This document shows positions 33,842 through 41,473 of a DNA stretch of 64,000 bases, piece by piece. Made by a program: the position numbers and the translations under genes. Below the pieces are notes generated by a model. That model was not told the origin of the DNA, did not search any database, and saw only the letters and a list, made by a program, of their open reading frames with translations. The stretch covers positions 310,001 through 374,000 of the forward strand of contig NZ_CP104208.1 of the NCBI RefSeq assembly GCF_026230175.1, read 5' to 3'. The first letter of the stretch is position 1. Every line of letters begins with the position of its first letter. Source of the stretch: Desulfovibrio mangrovi. GTDB lineage: Bacteria > Desulfobacterota > Desulfovibrionia > Desulfovibrionales > Desulfovibrionaceae.

Positions 33842-35269
33842 CTACTGATTCAGCAGATTCCGGCAGTCGATGATGGCCGCTCCATGCGCTACCACCCAGT
33901 CAAAGGCGTCAGTGCGGAAGACAAGGTGTGATAGTTCCTTGCAGAGGGTTGCGTTCTCCGGCTTTGTCAGCCGCCATTGCCAATCCCATTTGATGCCGAG
34001 AGATGTAGTGGCATCATCTTTCTCAATCCACATGGGGCCGGAGCGCAGCAGCTCGTTCAGCTGCAGTACGCTGGTCGGGATGGCTTTCGGGGTAGGGGCG
34101 GGTTCGGCAATGCTTGGCGCTTCCCCTGCGTCGGCAGCCTCGCGGCGACAGTCCTTCCCAGAGGGAAAGGGTGGCAGGGTGAACGCTGGCGGAAGTCCGG
34201 CGAGGATCCACATGGCGAGATCGACACCATGTGCGACGGCTTCACCGGGATCTTTGCCTGCAGGAACAGGCCACCGTTCCGCTTGAGGGTATGTGAGCTG
34301 CCACCAGTCACGCTGCCTTGCCTGCAAGGCCTCTGTGCGCTCGGCCTTCTTGCGGGCTTCTTCCGTGTTGTTCTCAGGTTCAACGCGTTCCACATCCAAG
34401 GCATTCAGAATGCACAGGCACTTTGTTAGAATGCCATGCAGCCATTCATCAGGCTTGCCGCCGAGTGTTCCCATTCCCAGCGCTCCGATATCTTGCCGAC
34501 CTGATGCGGCTGTCGCATCCCAGCAGGCAATGGCGTCCAGCTCGGCCTCGACCACCACGAAGGCACGGGCTTCCGGATTCAGGCACATAGGAACTGAGCT
34601 GGAGCCCGGCACCATGTAGTAGCGAGGGCCAAACTCGAAGTCGTTGTCTTGACGGATCTTGATGCGCTGAAGCTGTCTTTCACGCCAGTAGGGGATGACA
34701 ATGCCCTTGGGCAGCCACAGGCGTTTGGTTTTGCCGTTCTCTGATGTTTCTTCTGTAAGACCCCATGCGGTGCGGGAGCGGTATTCCGGCTTGGGGTTGT
34801 ATCCAAGGCGGCATCGCTTGGCGGCTTCAAGAGAAACGCCGCGCGAGGCGAGATAGGCGAGCATCGGCGGGTTTGCGAGCAGGCGCTGGTGGCATGTGGT
34901 GACAAATGACCTGGCTTTTTCCTGCCATAGTATTGCGGGATCATCGTGCGTTTTGTACGAGTATTCCCCCCGCGTCTTTCCTTTGCGGCGAGGTGCGGCC
35001 AACGGGCGATAGCCGCTTGCAGCTTCCACACCTGCAAAAGTACAGGCTTCGCGGTATGCCATGCTTCGGAAATCCCGAAGGTACTGGATGATGTCACCGC
35101 CACGGTTTTCAGCCCTGCACCAGTAAGTGCCGCCCTTGCCCTGGTCGGGAAAGGTGCGGAAGCGGTCCTTCCCGCCGCAGGCAGGGCAGGGGGATGCCCA
35201 TTCACCGCTCGTTTGCTTTACGACCGTGCTATCCCCGACGTCTTCACGAACCAGATCAAGAATGTTCAT
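33842..35269 (-). CDS. phage primase, zinc ribbon and TOPRIM
   Basis: A 475-residue protein. The N-terminal zinc ribbon is CPACGGKDRFRTFPDQGK with a later WCRAEN, as in P4 alpha and gp4-type primases. AFVVVEAELDAIACWDA is the TOPRIM core. The C-terminal third has no clear domain. It makes primers for phage replication and is separated from the helicase gene by a repeat-rich gap. Confidence 0.87.
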   Translation of the reverse strand: MNILDLVREDVGDSTVVKQTSGEWASPCPACGGKDRFRTFPDQGKGGTYWCRAENRGGDIIQYLRDFRSMAYREACTFAGVEAASGYRPLAAPRRKGKTRGEYSYKTHDDPAILWQEKARSFVTTCHQRLLANPPMLAYLASRGVSLEAAKRCRLGYNPKPEYRSRTAWGLTEETSENGKTKRLWLPKGIVIPYWRERQLQRIKIRQDNDFEFGPRYYMVPGSSSVPMCLNPEARAFVVVEAELDAIACWDATAASGRQDIGALGMGTLGGKPDEWLHGILTKCLCILNALDVERVEPENNTEEARKKAERTEALQARQRDWWQLTYPQAERWPVPAGKDPGEAVAHGVDLAMWILAGLPPAFTLPPFPSGKDCRREAADAGEAPSIAEPAPTPKAIPTSVLQLNELLRSGPMWIEKDDATTSLGIKWDWQWRLTKPENATLCKELSHLVFRTDAFDWVVAHGAAIIDCRNLLNQ

Positions 35270-35544
35270 GAGCTACCTCCAGAAAAGGACTATTGAACGA
35301 TCACAAAACATGGTCCCGACAATCGTCCTTTGTTCCAACGTCCCTTTATTCTTTTCTTTTTCTTAAAAAGGGACGATGAGCGGATAGGTATAGTAAACAA
35401 CATGCTCGAAAGCGTATTAAAGAGCCCCGCTGGAATATGGGGCACAATCGTTCTATCGTTCACGCACCTATCCTTGCCCTATCATTTCAGCAGGATAACA
35501 ATTGGACTAACGTGTCTGCTGAAGGACCTTGATCGTGTTTTGCG
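35270..35544. other. candidate replication origin with iterons
   Basis: This gap between primase and helicase genes holds five copies of ATCGTYC in both directions: 35295-35301, 35322-35328, 35371-35377, 35447-35453 and 35455-35461. CGTCCCTTT and AAAGGGACG form an inverted repeat around a T-rich tract at about 35340-35376. P4-type alpha proteins bind short iterons at their origin, so an origin or promoter-operator region is likely. Confidence 0.5.
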
Positions 35545-37197
35545 CTATCCGTTGCCATAGAGCGTGAGTGCCCTCGGGTTTATGCGAATGCCGTAGTAAC
35601 CTTTCACGTTGCCTTCACGCGGGATGCGTTCGCTGGGGAATCCCTGTTTACGCATGCGATCTCCCATGCCTTTCATTTTGGGCACGTTCTTGGCGCTGAC
35701 GTTCTTGATCCACCAGCGCTCGAACACGGGGTAGAGCGTGGCCGAAAGCACATAGCTGTCTTTGATGACTCCGTCGGATATGAGGCAGTCTTCGAAGAAG
35801 TCCGCCATCACATCCTCGTCCTTCCGGTATTCCGAGGTGGCATCAAGAACTTTGCGCGGCGGGTTGAGCCCCTGCTGCTGATAGTCGAGGCATCCGCGTA
35901 CCAGGCGGGCAAGGATGCCCGGATATTCCTTTTGAAGCTTATCCTTGAGGAATGGGTCACGCTGCAGCTCGTTGTCAGCGGAGGGGCTGTTCACAAAACG
36001 GCGGGTAAATTCCACAAGATGCATGCGGTCCCAGAAGGCGAAGTCATTGGCAGGAGCATGCGGGCGAACGTTGGTGAGCAGAACCAGCTGATGGGTGGGC
36101 TTGAAGCGCACCATGCGCTTGTCGTGTGGGTAGCGTCCGGTGAGGGTGTCACCGCCGGAATACCATTTAACCTTGCCCGCGCTGAACCGGGTTCCGTCGT
36201 CTGGTTCCGAAGCAAAGGCAATACGCCGCCCACGCAGTTCCATGATGTCGGCTGAAGGCCCCTGTGAGGAGCGTGCTTGCTTTTGCGCCAGCAGCATTTC
36301 AGCGGGAATGGGACCGGCAAGGTCATCGAGGATCTCGCCAATGGTTTCAACGAGCAGGCCCTTACCGTTCCGGCCTTCGCCTTCCATTACCAGAAAGGTG
36401 TGCTCGTTGGTGAGGCCGGTGATGGCATAGCCGAAAATGCGGTGCAGATAGGCGACCATCTCTTCGTCGCCTGCCATGATTTCCAGCATGAATTTGTCCC
36501 AGGCTGCAGCCTCGGCATCCATTCCCCGCCATTCAACACAGCTTGCTCGATGGAGAAATTCCCCCGGCACCCCCTTTCTGAGCTTACCAGTCCGAAGGTC
36601 CAACACGCCGTTGGCCACGGGCAGTAGCCAAGGCTCCTGATCCAGCTCATCACCACGGATGGCAATGGGATCGTCGATCATGCAGGCAGCCTTCAGGCAA
36701 TTGTTGATGCCGCCGATGGAGCGCAGGTAGTCCGCTTGATCCGCCAGCACTTTGCACTGCCGGTTCAGTCGTGACGCACCTTCCTTGTCGCCGTCGTCTT
36801 CTGCCTGTTGTTTGAGCTTGTAGAGCTCCATGCGTGTCGAGAGGTAGCAATCAACCACGCGGGCAACAGCGATAGCAGCTTCCTTGGTAATGTCGAAATC
36901 CCAGTGGCTGCCACGCCAGACCATCCACTCGGCAGCCTGGTGATTGAAGGTGAACTTGTTCCGATGGAGCTGGGCGAAGAGCAGGCCGTTGCCGATGTCA
37001 TTGGCCTTGGCGCATTGCACCACAAAGTGACGATCCGGCGCGGGATCGGCTTCTTCAATGGGGGCCTTGGGCTCTTCAGCCCGGCGTTTGGCTACCTGTT
37101 CACGGATGGCTGCCAGCTCGTCGACAGTGGGAGCCGGTGATCTATCAGAATTATCAATAGGTTCTGAATTGTGAGGCGTGAAATCGCTGTCGCTCAT
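35545..37197 (-). CDS. phage replicative helicase, P4 alpha/D5 C-terminal family
   Basis: A 550-residue protein. The D5 N-terminal region (KANDIGNGLLFAQLHRNKFT) is followed by Walker A EGEGRNGKGLLVE and a superfamily 3 helicase core (PTHQLVLLTNVRPHAPANDF), then a C-terminal winged-helix-like end. Together with the separate primase it equals a split P4 alpha protein. Confidence 0.9.
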   Translation of the reverse strand: MSDSDFTPHNSEPIDNSDRSPAPTVDELAAIREQVAKRRAEEPKAPIEEADPAPDRHFVVQCAKANDIGNGLLFAQLHRNKFTFNHQAAEWMVWRGSHWDFDITKEAAIAVARVVDCYLSTRMELYKLKQQAEDDGDKEGASRLNRQCKVLADQADYLRSIGGINNCLKAACMIDDPIAIRGDELDQEPWLLPVANGVLDLRTGKLRKGVPGEFLHRASCVEWRGMDAEAAAWDKFMLEIMAGDEEMVAYLHRIFGYAITGLTNEHTFLVMEGEGRNGKGLLVETIGEILDDLAGPIPAEMLLAQKQARSSQGPSADIMELRGRRIAFASEPDDGTRFSAGKVKWYSGGDTLTGRYPHDKRMVRFKPTHQLVLLTNVRPHAPANDFAFWDRMHLVEFTRRFVNSPSADNELQRDPFLKDKLQKEYPGILARLVRGCLDYQQQGLNPPRKVLDATSEYRKDEDVMADFFEDCLISDGVIKDSYVLSATLYPVFERWWIKNVSAKNVPKMKGMGDRMRKQGFPSERIPREGNVKGYYGIRINPRALTLYGNG

Positions 37198-37289
37198 GCG
37201 TGCCTCCGCGTGTTACGAATCTCGCAACCGGTGCACCAGAAGCGTGTCGGCTTTAATAACCTTCCATTTTTCCACGCATATTTTTCCAT
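37194..37289 (-). CDS. 31-residue protein with CxxC, coupled to the helicase gene
   Basis: The short frame starting at ATG 37289 (MEKYAWKNGRLLKPTRFW) ends CTGCEIRNTRRHA and overlaps the helicase start as ATGA, with GGAGG inside it serving the helicase. It may be a leader peptide that couples translation, or a tiny zinc-binding protein. Only position and coupling support it. Confidence 0.4.
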   Translation of the reverse strand: MEKYAWKNGRLLKPTRFWCTGCEIRNTRRHA

Positions 37290-37551
37290 CAGTCGCGCCC
37301 AAACTCTGAGCCTCGCAGCACCCGTAGAGCCGCTTGACGCAGAAGGACCCGCAAGCAGGCAGAGCCTCGGGCCTCGCCAAGGGACGATTTGGTCGGAAGA
37401 TTTGAAAGGGAGGGGAGAGGGCGCGGCGCGGCGAGCCCCCTCTGAAGGATGCCGCCGCATGCGCGTCGGCGTCAGAATCGGATGCAGACCAGAGGGGAAG
37501 AAGCGGGTACTGGTGCAAAAACCGGGAATATACCGGGAACAAACCCCGAAA
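37290..37551. other. intergenic region upstream of prophage A operon, no gene seen
   Basis: No convincing coding frame on either strand. It is GC-rich with several short direct and inverted repeats and should contain the promoter of the prophage A replication operon and the junction between prophage A and chromosomal DNA, neither of which I can place. Confidence 0.5.
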
Positions 37552-37603
37552 ACGCAAAAACGGGAAGTTTCAGAGCGCATCATTTTGCGCCTGTAACTTC
37601 CCG
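37552..37603 (-). terminator. terminator of the tRNA-Leu fragment
   Basis: On the minus strand, CGGGAAGTT (37595-37603) pairs with AACTTCCCG (37561-37569) around an inner GCGC hairpin, followed by TTTTTGCG. It lies nine bases past the CCA end of the tRNA fragment, so it is probably the original terminator of the host tRNA gene. Confidence 0.8.
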
Positions 37604-37612
37604 AATTTATTC

Positions 37613-37680
37613 TGGTACCGAGGGCGAGACTCGAACTCGCAAGGGATTGCTCCCGGCGGATTTTGAGTCCTTTCCGGCGC
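37613..37680 (-). other. left attachment site of prophage B: 3' part of tRNA-Leu(CAA)
   Basis: On the minus strand the sequence holds the anticodon loop CTCAAAA (anticodon CAA, 37663-37665), a variable arm, the T arm GCGAG-TTCGAGT-CTCGC, acceptor strand CCTCGGT and ACCA ending at 37613. Upstream of the anticodon the stem no longer pairs and no D arm or 5' acceptor strand is present, so it is not a full tRNA. This is the host 3' end displaced by integration; the complete tRNA gene should lie at the right end of prophage B. Confidence 0.8.
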
Positions 37681-37700
37681 GGTGGTGGCGATTCCCTTGA

Positions 37701-37795
37701 TTGCCCTGAGTGTTTGATGATAGGCGGTTAGCCACATTCTTTTTCCCTGCGTTGCCCTGCGCTACTGCGAAACGGGGCACAGATGGGGCACAGAT
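37701..37795. repeat. repeats between attachment site and integrase, possible arm sites
   Basis: TTGCCCTG occurs at 37701-37708 and 37752-37759. An exact 11-base tandem repeat GGGGCACAGAT stands at 37774-37784 and 37785-37795. Short repeats here are where integrases bind their arm sites; overlap with the integrase promoter would allow autoregulation. Confidence 0.55.
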
Positions 37796-37816
37796 GGAGA
37801 AGGGGAGGGCACTGCC

Positions 37817-39121
37817 ATGGCAGACAAGTATTACAACGTGGAAGGGGTCAAGGGGCTGCGTTACCGCGAACACCCCACCCGCATGCACAAGCGCAAGCCT
37901 GACCGCTACTTCGTTGTCAGATACTACCGCAACGGCGTCAGGCATAGCGAGGCCATCGGCTGGGCAAGCGAGGGCTGGAACATCGAGAAGTGCACAGACC
38001 TTGTCAACGCGCTGCGCACCAACTACCGGCAGGGCAGCGGGCCTGATACCATCGCGGGCATGCGCGAGGAATACCAGCAGCAGCAGGCAGAGGCCGCGCG
38101 GCAGCGCGCCATGGATGAAGCGCGGGCCATCACCTTTGCCGACTTCTTCCGCAGCATCTACCTGCCCAAGGCGCAGAAAACAAAGCGCAGTTGGCGTGAC
38201 GATGAGATACGCGCGGAGAAGCGCATCATACCGGAGATGGGCGGCATCCCGCTGGAATCCATCACGCCGGAAATTGTGGAGTCCTTCAAGGATGGACTGC
38301 ACGAGGACGGCCTTGCCGATGCCACCGTGCTGCAATACATCGCCGTGATCAGGCGCGTATTCAACGTGGCCAGCATGACCAGCGTGGACGGCGTGCCGCT
38401 GTTCCGTGGGGAATCGCCCGTGCGCGGCGTGAGCAAACCCAGACCGGAGAACGAGCGCTCCCGCTTCCTCACCCGCGATGAGGCGAGGCAGTTGCTGGAA
38501 CGCTGTCTGGAGCACGTTGCCAGCCCGCAGCGCGTCAATCATGCCCGCTATTGGATGGACCTGCACGACGCCATGCTGCTCGGCCTGTACGCTGGCTTGC
38601 GCCTGGGCGAGATACAACGCCTTGAATGGGCTGACGTGAACCTCTTTTCCGGTCACATCACCATACGCAAAGAGAGCGACCGCAAGCCCGGCGGTGCTGT
38701 TCCGGCCAATGCCGACCTTGTGGACATGCTGCGCCGCAGACTGCAGGACCGCAACAAGGGGGATGCCCTTGTTTTCGTGCCTGTGAACGGCGGTAAGCAA
38801 CGAGAGAATATATCGCATCTGTTTACCCAACTTGTTGATGAACTTGGCCTGAATGCCGATGTGACCGACAAAAGGCACAAGGTTGTGTTTCATTCACTGC
38901 GGCATACCTTTGCATCGTGGATGGCCATCGATGGGGTGGATATCTACCGCATCAAGGAACTCATGCGTCACAAGACCATTGCCATGACCATGCGCTATGC
39001 CAAGCTCAGCCCGGACGCGAACCGCAGCGCAGTGGAAGGGCTTTCCCTACGCAACGCGCCCAAAGCCGGGAAGCTGCTCAAACTCGCGGACGCCAAAGCG
39101 GCGAACTCCCCACTCAATTAG
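37817..39121 (+). CDS. int: tyrosine recombinase integrase of prophage B
   Basis: A 434-residue phage integrase. The catalytic set is complete: Arg262 (AGLRLGEIQRLEW), His359 and Arg362 (HSLRHTFASW), His385 (LMRHKTI) and Tyr394 (MRYAKLSP), the last two at the usual nine-residue spacing. The N-terminal part contains an arm-binding-like and a core-binding domain. It begins about 200 bases from the tRNA-Leu attachment site and points into prophage B. Its last 75 bases overlap the convergent excisionase-like gene. Confidence 0.95.
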   Translation: MADKYYNVEGVKGLRYREHPTRMHKRKPDRYFVVRYYRNGVRHSEAIGWASEGWNIEKCTDLVNALRTNYRQGSGPDTIAGMREEYQQQQAEAARQRAMDEARAITFADFFRSIYLPKAQKTKRSWRDDEIRAEKRIIPEMGGIPLESITPEIVESFKDGLHEDGLADATVLQYIAVIRRVFNVASMTSVDGVPLFRGESPVRGVSKPRPENERSRFLTRDEARQLLERCLEHVASPQRVNHARYWMDLHDAMLLGLYAGLRLGEIQRLEWADVNLFSGHITIRKESDRKPGGAVPANADLVDMLRRRLQDRNKGDALVFVPVNGGKQRENISHLFTQLVDELGLNADVTDKRHKVVFHSLRHTFASWMAIDGVDIYRIKELMRHKTIAMTMRYAKLSPDANRSAVEGLSLRNAPKAGKLLKLADAKAANSPLN

Positions 39122-39352
39122 ATCGCGCGTGCGGTAGAGCACTTTCTGACCGGACTTGAGCGCCCCTCTGGGGCCACGCCCTTTGCTGTCCGCATTGGCC
39201 AGCGTCTTGCCGTTGAACCAGCCGCCGGTGAATACCTCCACCTTTTCGCGCGCGATAATCGGCGGCAGGCCCTGCACGCAAGACTCTATGAACGCCTTTT
39301 CTGCTTCGGTCAGCGGGACCTTCCAATCAATGATGCTCGGTTCAGATGCCAT
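39047..39352 (-). CDS. excisionase-like DNA-binding protein
   Basis: A 101-residue protein starting at ATG 39352. IAREKVEVFTGGWFNGKTLA, then KVLYRTRDLIEWGVRRFG is a winged-helix pattern of Xis-like proteins. It is the last gene of the leftward early operon and overlaps the end of int on the other strand, so expressing one could dampen the other. Role inferred from fold and place. Confidence 0.65.
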   Translation of the reverse strand: MASEPSIIDWKVPLTEAEKAFIESCVQGLPPIIAREKVEVFTGGWFNGKTLANADSKGRGPRGALKSGQKVLYRTRDLIEWGVRRFGVREFEQLPGFGRVA

Positions 39353-39363
39353 CACCGCCACCC

Positions 39364-39915
39364 CTATGCAGCCGCAGCCATCGAACCGGCGGCGGGTTGA
39401 TCGTTACCGAAGATAATGGGCTGCACAGCTTCGTATACGGCGTTGCCACGCTCTTCATATTCCGTTGAATGGGCGAAGTGTTCGGCGCTGTTCAGCAGGC
39501 TGGAAACAAGGCGCGAAAGCGTCATGTCCAGATAGCGCCACTGGCGCGAGCGCTGCGCGTACAGGCTGCGGCAATCCCACACCAGAGAAGCGGACATGAG
39601 GATGAAGGTGACCAGCTCCAAAGAATCAAGCCGCCCTTCGCTGTCGGCCTGCAGCATGCTGTCACGCACGGCAATGACCTTGTTCATGCCGTCGACGAAC
39701 TCACGCCTGTAGGCAGCAGACCAGCAGTTGATTACCTGAGCACTGAATACTTCCTTGCACCAGCGGCGAACCTTGATCACCTGTGCTACCCCTTGGGGCG
39801 TAAGAGTTCCGGACCGTTCTATAAGATCAAGCCCTTCGAGCAGGGATTCAATACACATCTGAATGCGGCGAGTAGTCCGCATCTGCTCGATTCTGGATTG
39901 CTTATCTTTTGACAT
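39364..39915 (-). CDS. hypothetical early phage protein, helical
   Basis: A 183-residue protein starting at ATG 39915, three bases after the PAPS-reductase-like gene. It is mostly helical (RTTRRIQMCIESLLEGLDLI, VTFILMSASLVWDCRSLYAQ) with no recognised motif and an Ala-rich end. Part of the leftward early operon. Confidence 0.65.
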   Translation of the reverse strand: MSKDKQSRIEQMRTTRRIQMCIESLLEGLDLIERSGTLTPQGVAQVIKVRRWCKEVFSAQVINCWSAAYRREFVDGMNKVIAVRDSMLQADSEGRLDSLELVTFILMSASLVWDCRSLYAQRSRQWRYLDMTLSRLVSSLLNSAEHFAHSTEYEERGNAVYEAVQPIIFGNDQPAAGSMAAAA

Positions 39916-39917
39916 GG

Positions 39918-41030
39918 CTAAGCCACCTCCAACAGGTTGCATTGTTCCATTACCGGCTCAGGCTCCCACACTAGGCGGGCGGCAAGGCTAGGGTTTGCGG
40001 CGTCCTTGCAGTAGCGCAGCACATCGCGCAGGCCCAGACGGTTCATGCAGTAGTCATACAGGCGCGGGTGCGTGAGCGCGAGGCGCTGGAAGCGGTTCTG
40101 CGGGCCGTCAAGGTGGTCAAGGTGCAGGCCGAAGCAGCAGAACACGCAGCCGGTGCGACGCACGCCCGTGGTGAAGAGCCTGCCGTCACGGTTCTCCATG
40201 ATGCGCCCGTAAACTGCGGGAATGGGGATGTTGAACAAACGTATGGCCTGCAGCACATCCTGTTCCGTCCAGAACGAAAGCGGGGCGCTGCGCGGATGCA
40301 CGGCGTCATAGGCATTGCAGCCCGTCTTCAGGTAAGTACGCTGCCGCGCCTTGGAATCAGAGGCCAGCGTACCCACAAACGGCTTGCGGCCCGTGGCCTT
40401 CTCAAAGGCCGCGCTGGGGTCCTTCTTCATGATCTTGCAGCACACATCCGACACCTCGAACGGGGCCTGCGTGAGAAAGCGCCACTGCTTGGGAACCTTG
40501 AACCCGTGCACCTCTCGGCCATGCCGGTTGATGCCCTGATCATAGAGCCGCCAGATGTTCTGGTTCTTCTCTGTGGGGTGGCGCAGAATGTTCACCCCGC
40601 GGGCGATCTTCTTGGACGCAAGCGGCCATCCATAATCACGCACCACCTGCCAGAAAGGGATTTTGGGACGTAGCACCACATGGTTGGGCGTTGCCTTCAC
40701 CAGCCGCGCTATTTCGGGATATTCCAGCCCCGTGTTGCAGAACACGGCAGGCACGTCGGGATATTGCTGGCGAACCAGATGCAGCAGCACGGACGAATCC
40801 TTGCCGCCGGAGAAGGAAACGCTCACAAGCCCGTCCCAAGCCTCGTACCAGTCGGATATGACCTTGTGGGTCAGATCGATCTTTTCCGGCAACGACAGGG
40901 CCTGCTTACGCAGAAGTTCGTCAAAGGCGGCCTGCACCGCACCGGACCGCACGTTCTCGGCCCATTGGGCTTCATGCGCGGTAAGGGGCTTCGGCACGTT
41001 GCCAGCCGCGTCGAGGGTGGCAACGTGCAT
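39918..41030 (-). CDS. PAPS-reductase/sulfurtransferase family protein of the early operon
   Basis: A 370-residue protein starting at ATG 41030, overlapping the upstream stop (TGATG). The ATP-pyrophosphatase P-loop is VSVSFSGGKDSSVLLHLV; cysteines at DVCCKIMKK and RRTGCVFCCFGLHLDH could bind a cluster. It belongs to the same superfamily as DndC. Phages often carry such genes, presumably for nucleic acid or nucleotide sulfur chemistry. The substrate is unknown. Confidence 0.83.
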   Translation of the reverse strand: MHVATLDAAGNVPKPLTAHEAQWAENVRSGAVQAAFDELLRKQALSLPEKIDLTHKVISDWYEAWDGLVSVSFSGGKDSSVLLHLVRQQYPDVPAVFCNTGLEYPEIARLVKATPNHVVLRPKIPFWQVVRDYGWPLASKKIARGVNILRHPTEKNQNIWRLYDQGINRHGREVHGFKVPKQWRFLTQAPFEVSDVCCKIMKKDPSAAFEKATGRKPFVGTLASDSKARQRTYLKTGCNAYDAVHPRSAPLSFWTEQDVLQAIRLFNIPIPAVYGRIMENRDGRLFTTGVRRTGCVFCCFGLHLDHLDGPQNRFQRLALTHPRLYDYCMNRLGLRDVLRYCKDAANPSLAARLVWEPEPVMEQCNLLEVA

Positions 41031-41473
41031 CACATCCCCCCCCCAACCGGCATCAGACCGCACCACCCTTTGACGGCATCACGATCACGCTGCAGGGCGT
41101 CTTCTTTGCTTTCGCGCCAACCACACCAAAATTCCCACGGCTCTTCAGGGTCAAAACAGTATTCCCAAATACAATTTTCGGGGACGTATGAGGGGCGTTC
41201 AGGCTCCATTGTGAACCTGCTGGCATACTCAATGGCAAACGCTTCTGCCTGCTCTTCGTTGAGTTCTCCGCTCGCGGCCTCAAGTTTTCTGATCTCATCG
41301 TTCAGAGAATTCTCACCCGCTACAGTGTGGCTATGCCGCATACATTCAACTGCCCGTTCCCTGCACCACATGGCGCAGCCGGAACCAAGGCAATGCACCT
41401 CATGTTCAAAGGTGCTCATCTGGGGGCAGATCAGGGCCTTAGCTTCGGTTTCGGTCTTCATGAAATCAGCCAT
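41030..41473 (-). CDS. hypothetical cysteine-containing phage protein
   Basis: A 147-residue protein with seven cysteines (HCLGSGCAMWCRERAVECMR) and Trp-rich GWRESKEDALQRDRDAV near the end, possibly metal-binding. Its frame ends after a run of nine G with PVGGGM; a one-base gain or -1 slip there would join it to the PAPS-reductase-like gene. Confidence 0.65.
   Translation of the reverse strand: MADFMKTETEAKALICPQMSTFEHEVHCLGSGCAMWCRERAVECMRHSHTVAGENSLNDEIRKLEAASGELNEEQAEAFAIEYASRFTMEPERPSYVPENCIWEYCFDPEEPWEFWCGWRESKEDALQRDRDAVKGWCGLMPVGGGM
41036..41044. repeat. nine-base homopolymer at a gene junction
   Basis: Nine C on the plus strand (nine G on the coding strand) directly before the stop of the cysteine-containing protein and the start of the PAPS-reductase-like gene. 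Slippage would fuse the two frames. Confidence 0.9.

Noticed and set aside
37613-37698. Complete tRNA-Leu gene
   Set aside because: Only the 3' half is present; the 5' acceptor strand and D arm are missing and the anticodon stem is broken, so it is an attachment remnant.
37607-38893. 428-codon minus-strand frame
   Set aside because: Opposite the integrase and running over the attachment site; composition is shadow-like.
37817-39121. Integrase belonging to prophage A
   Set aside because: The attachment remnant and its terminator lie between A and int, and int points into the early operon of B, so it is assigned to B.
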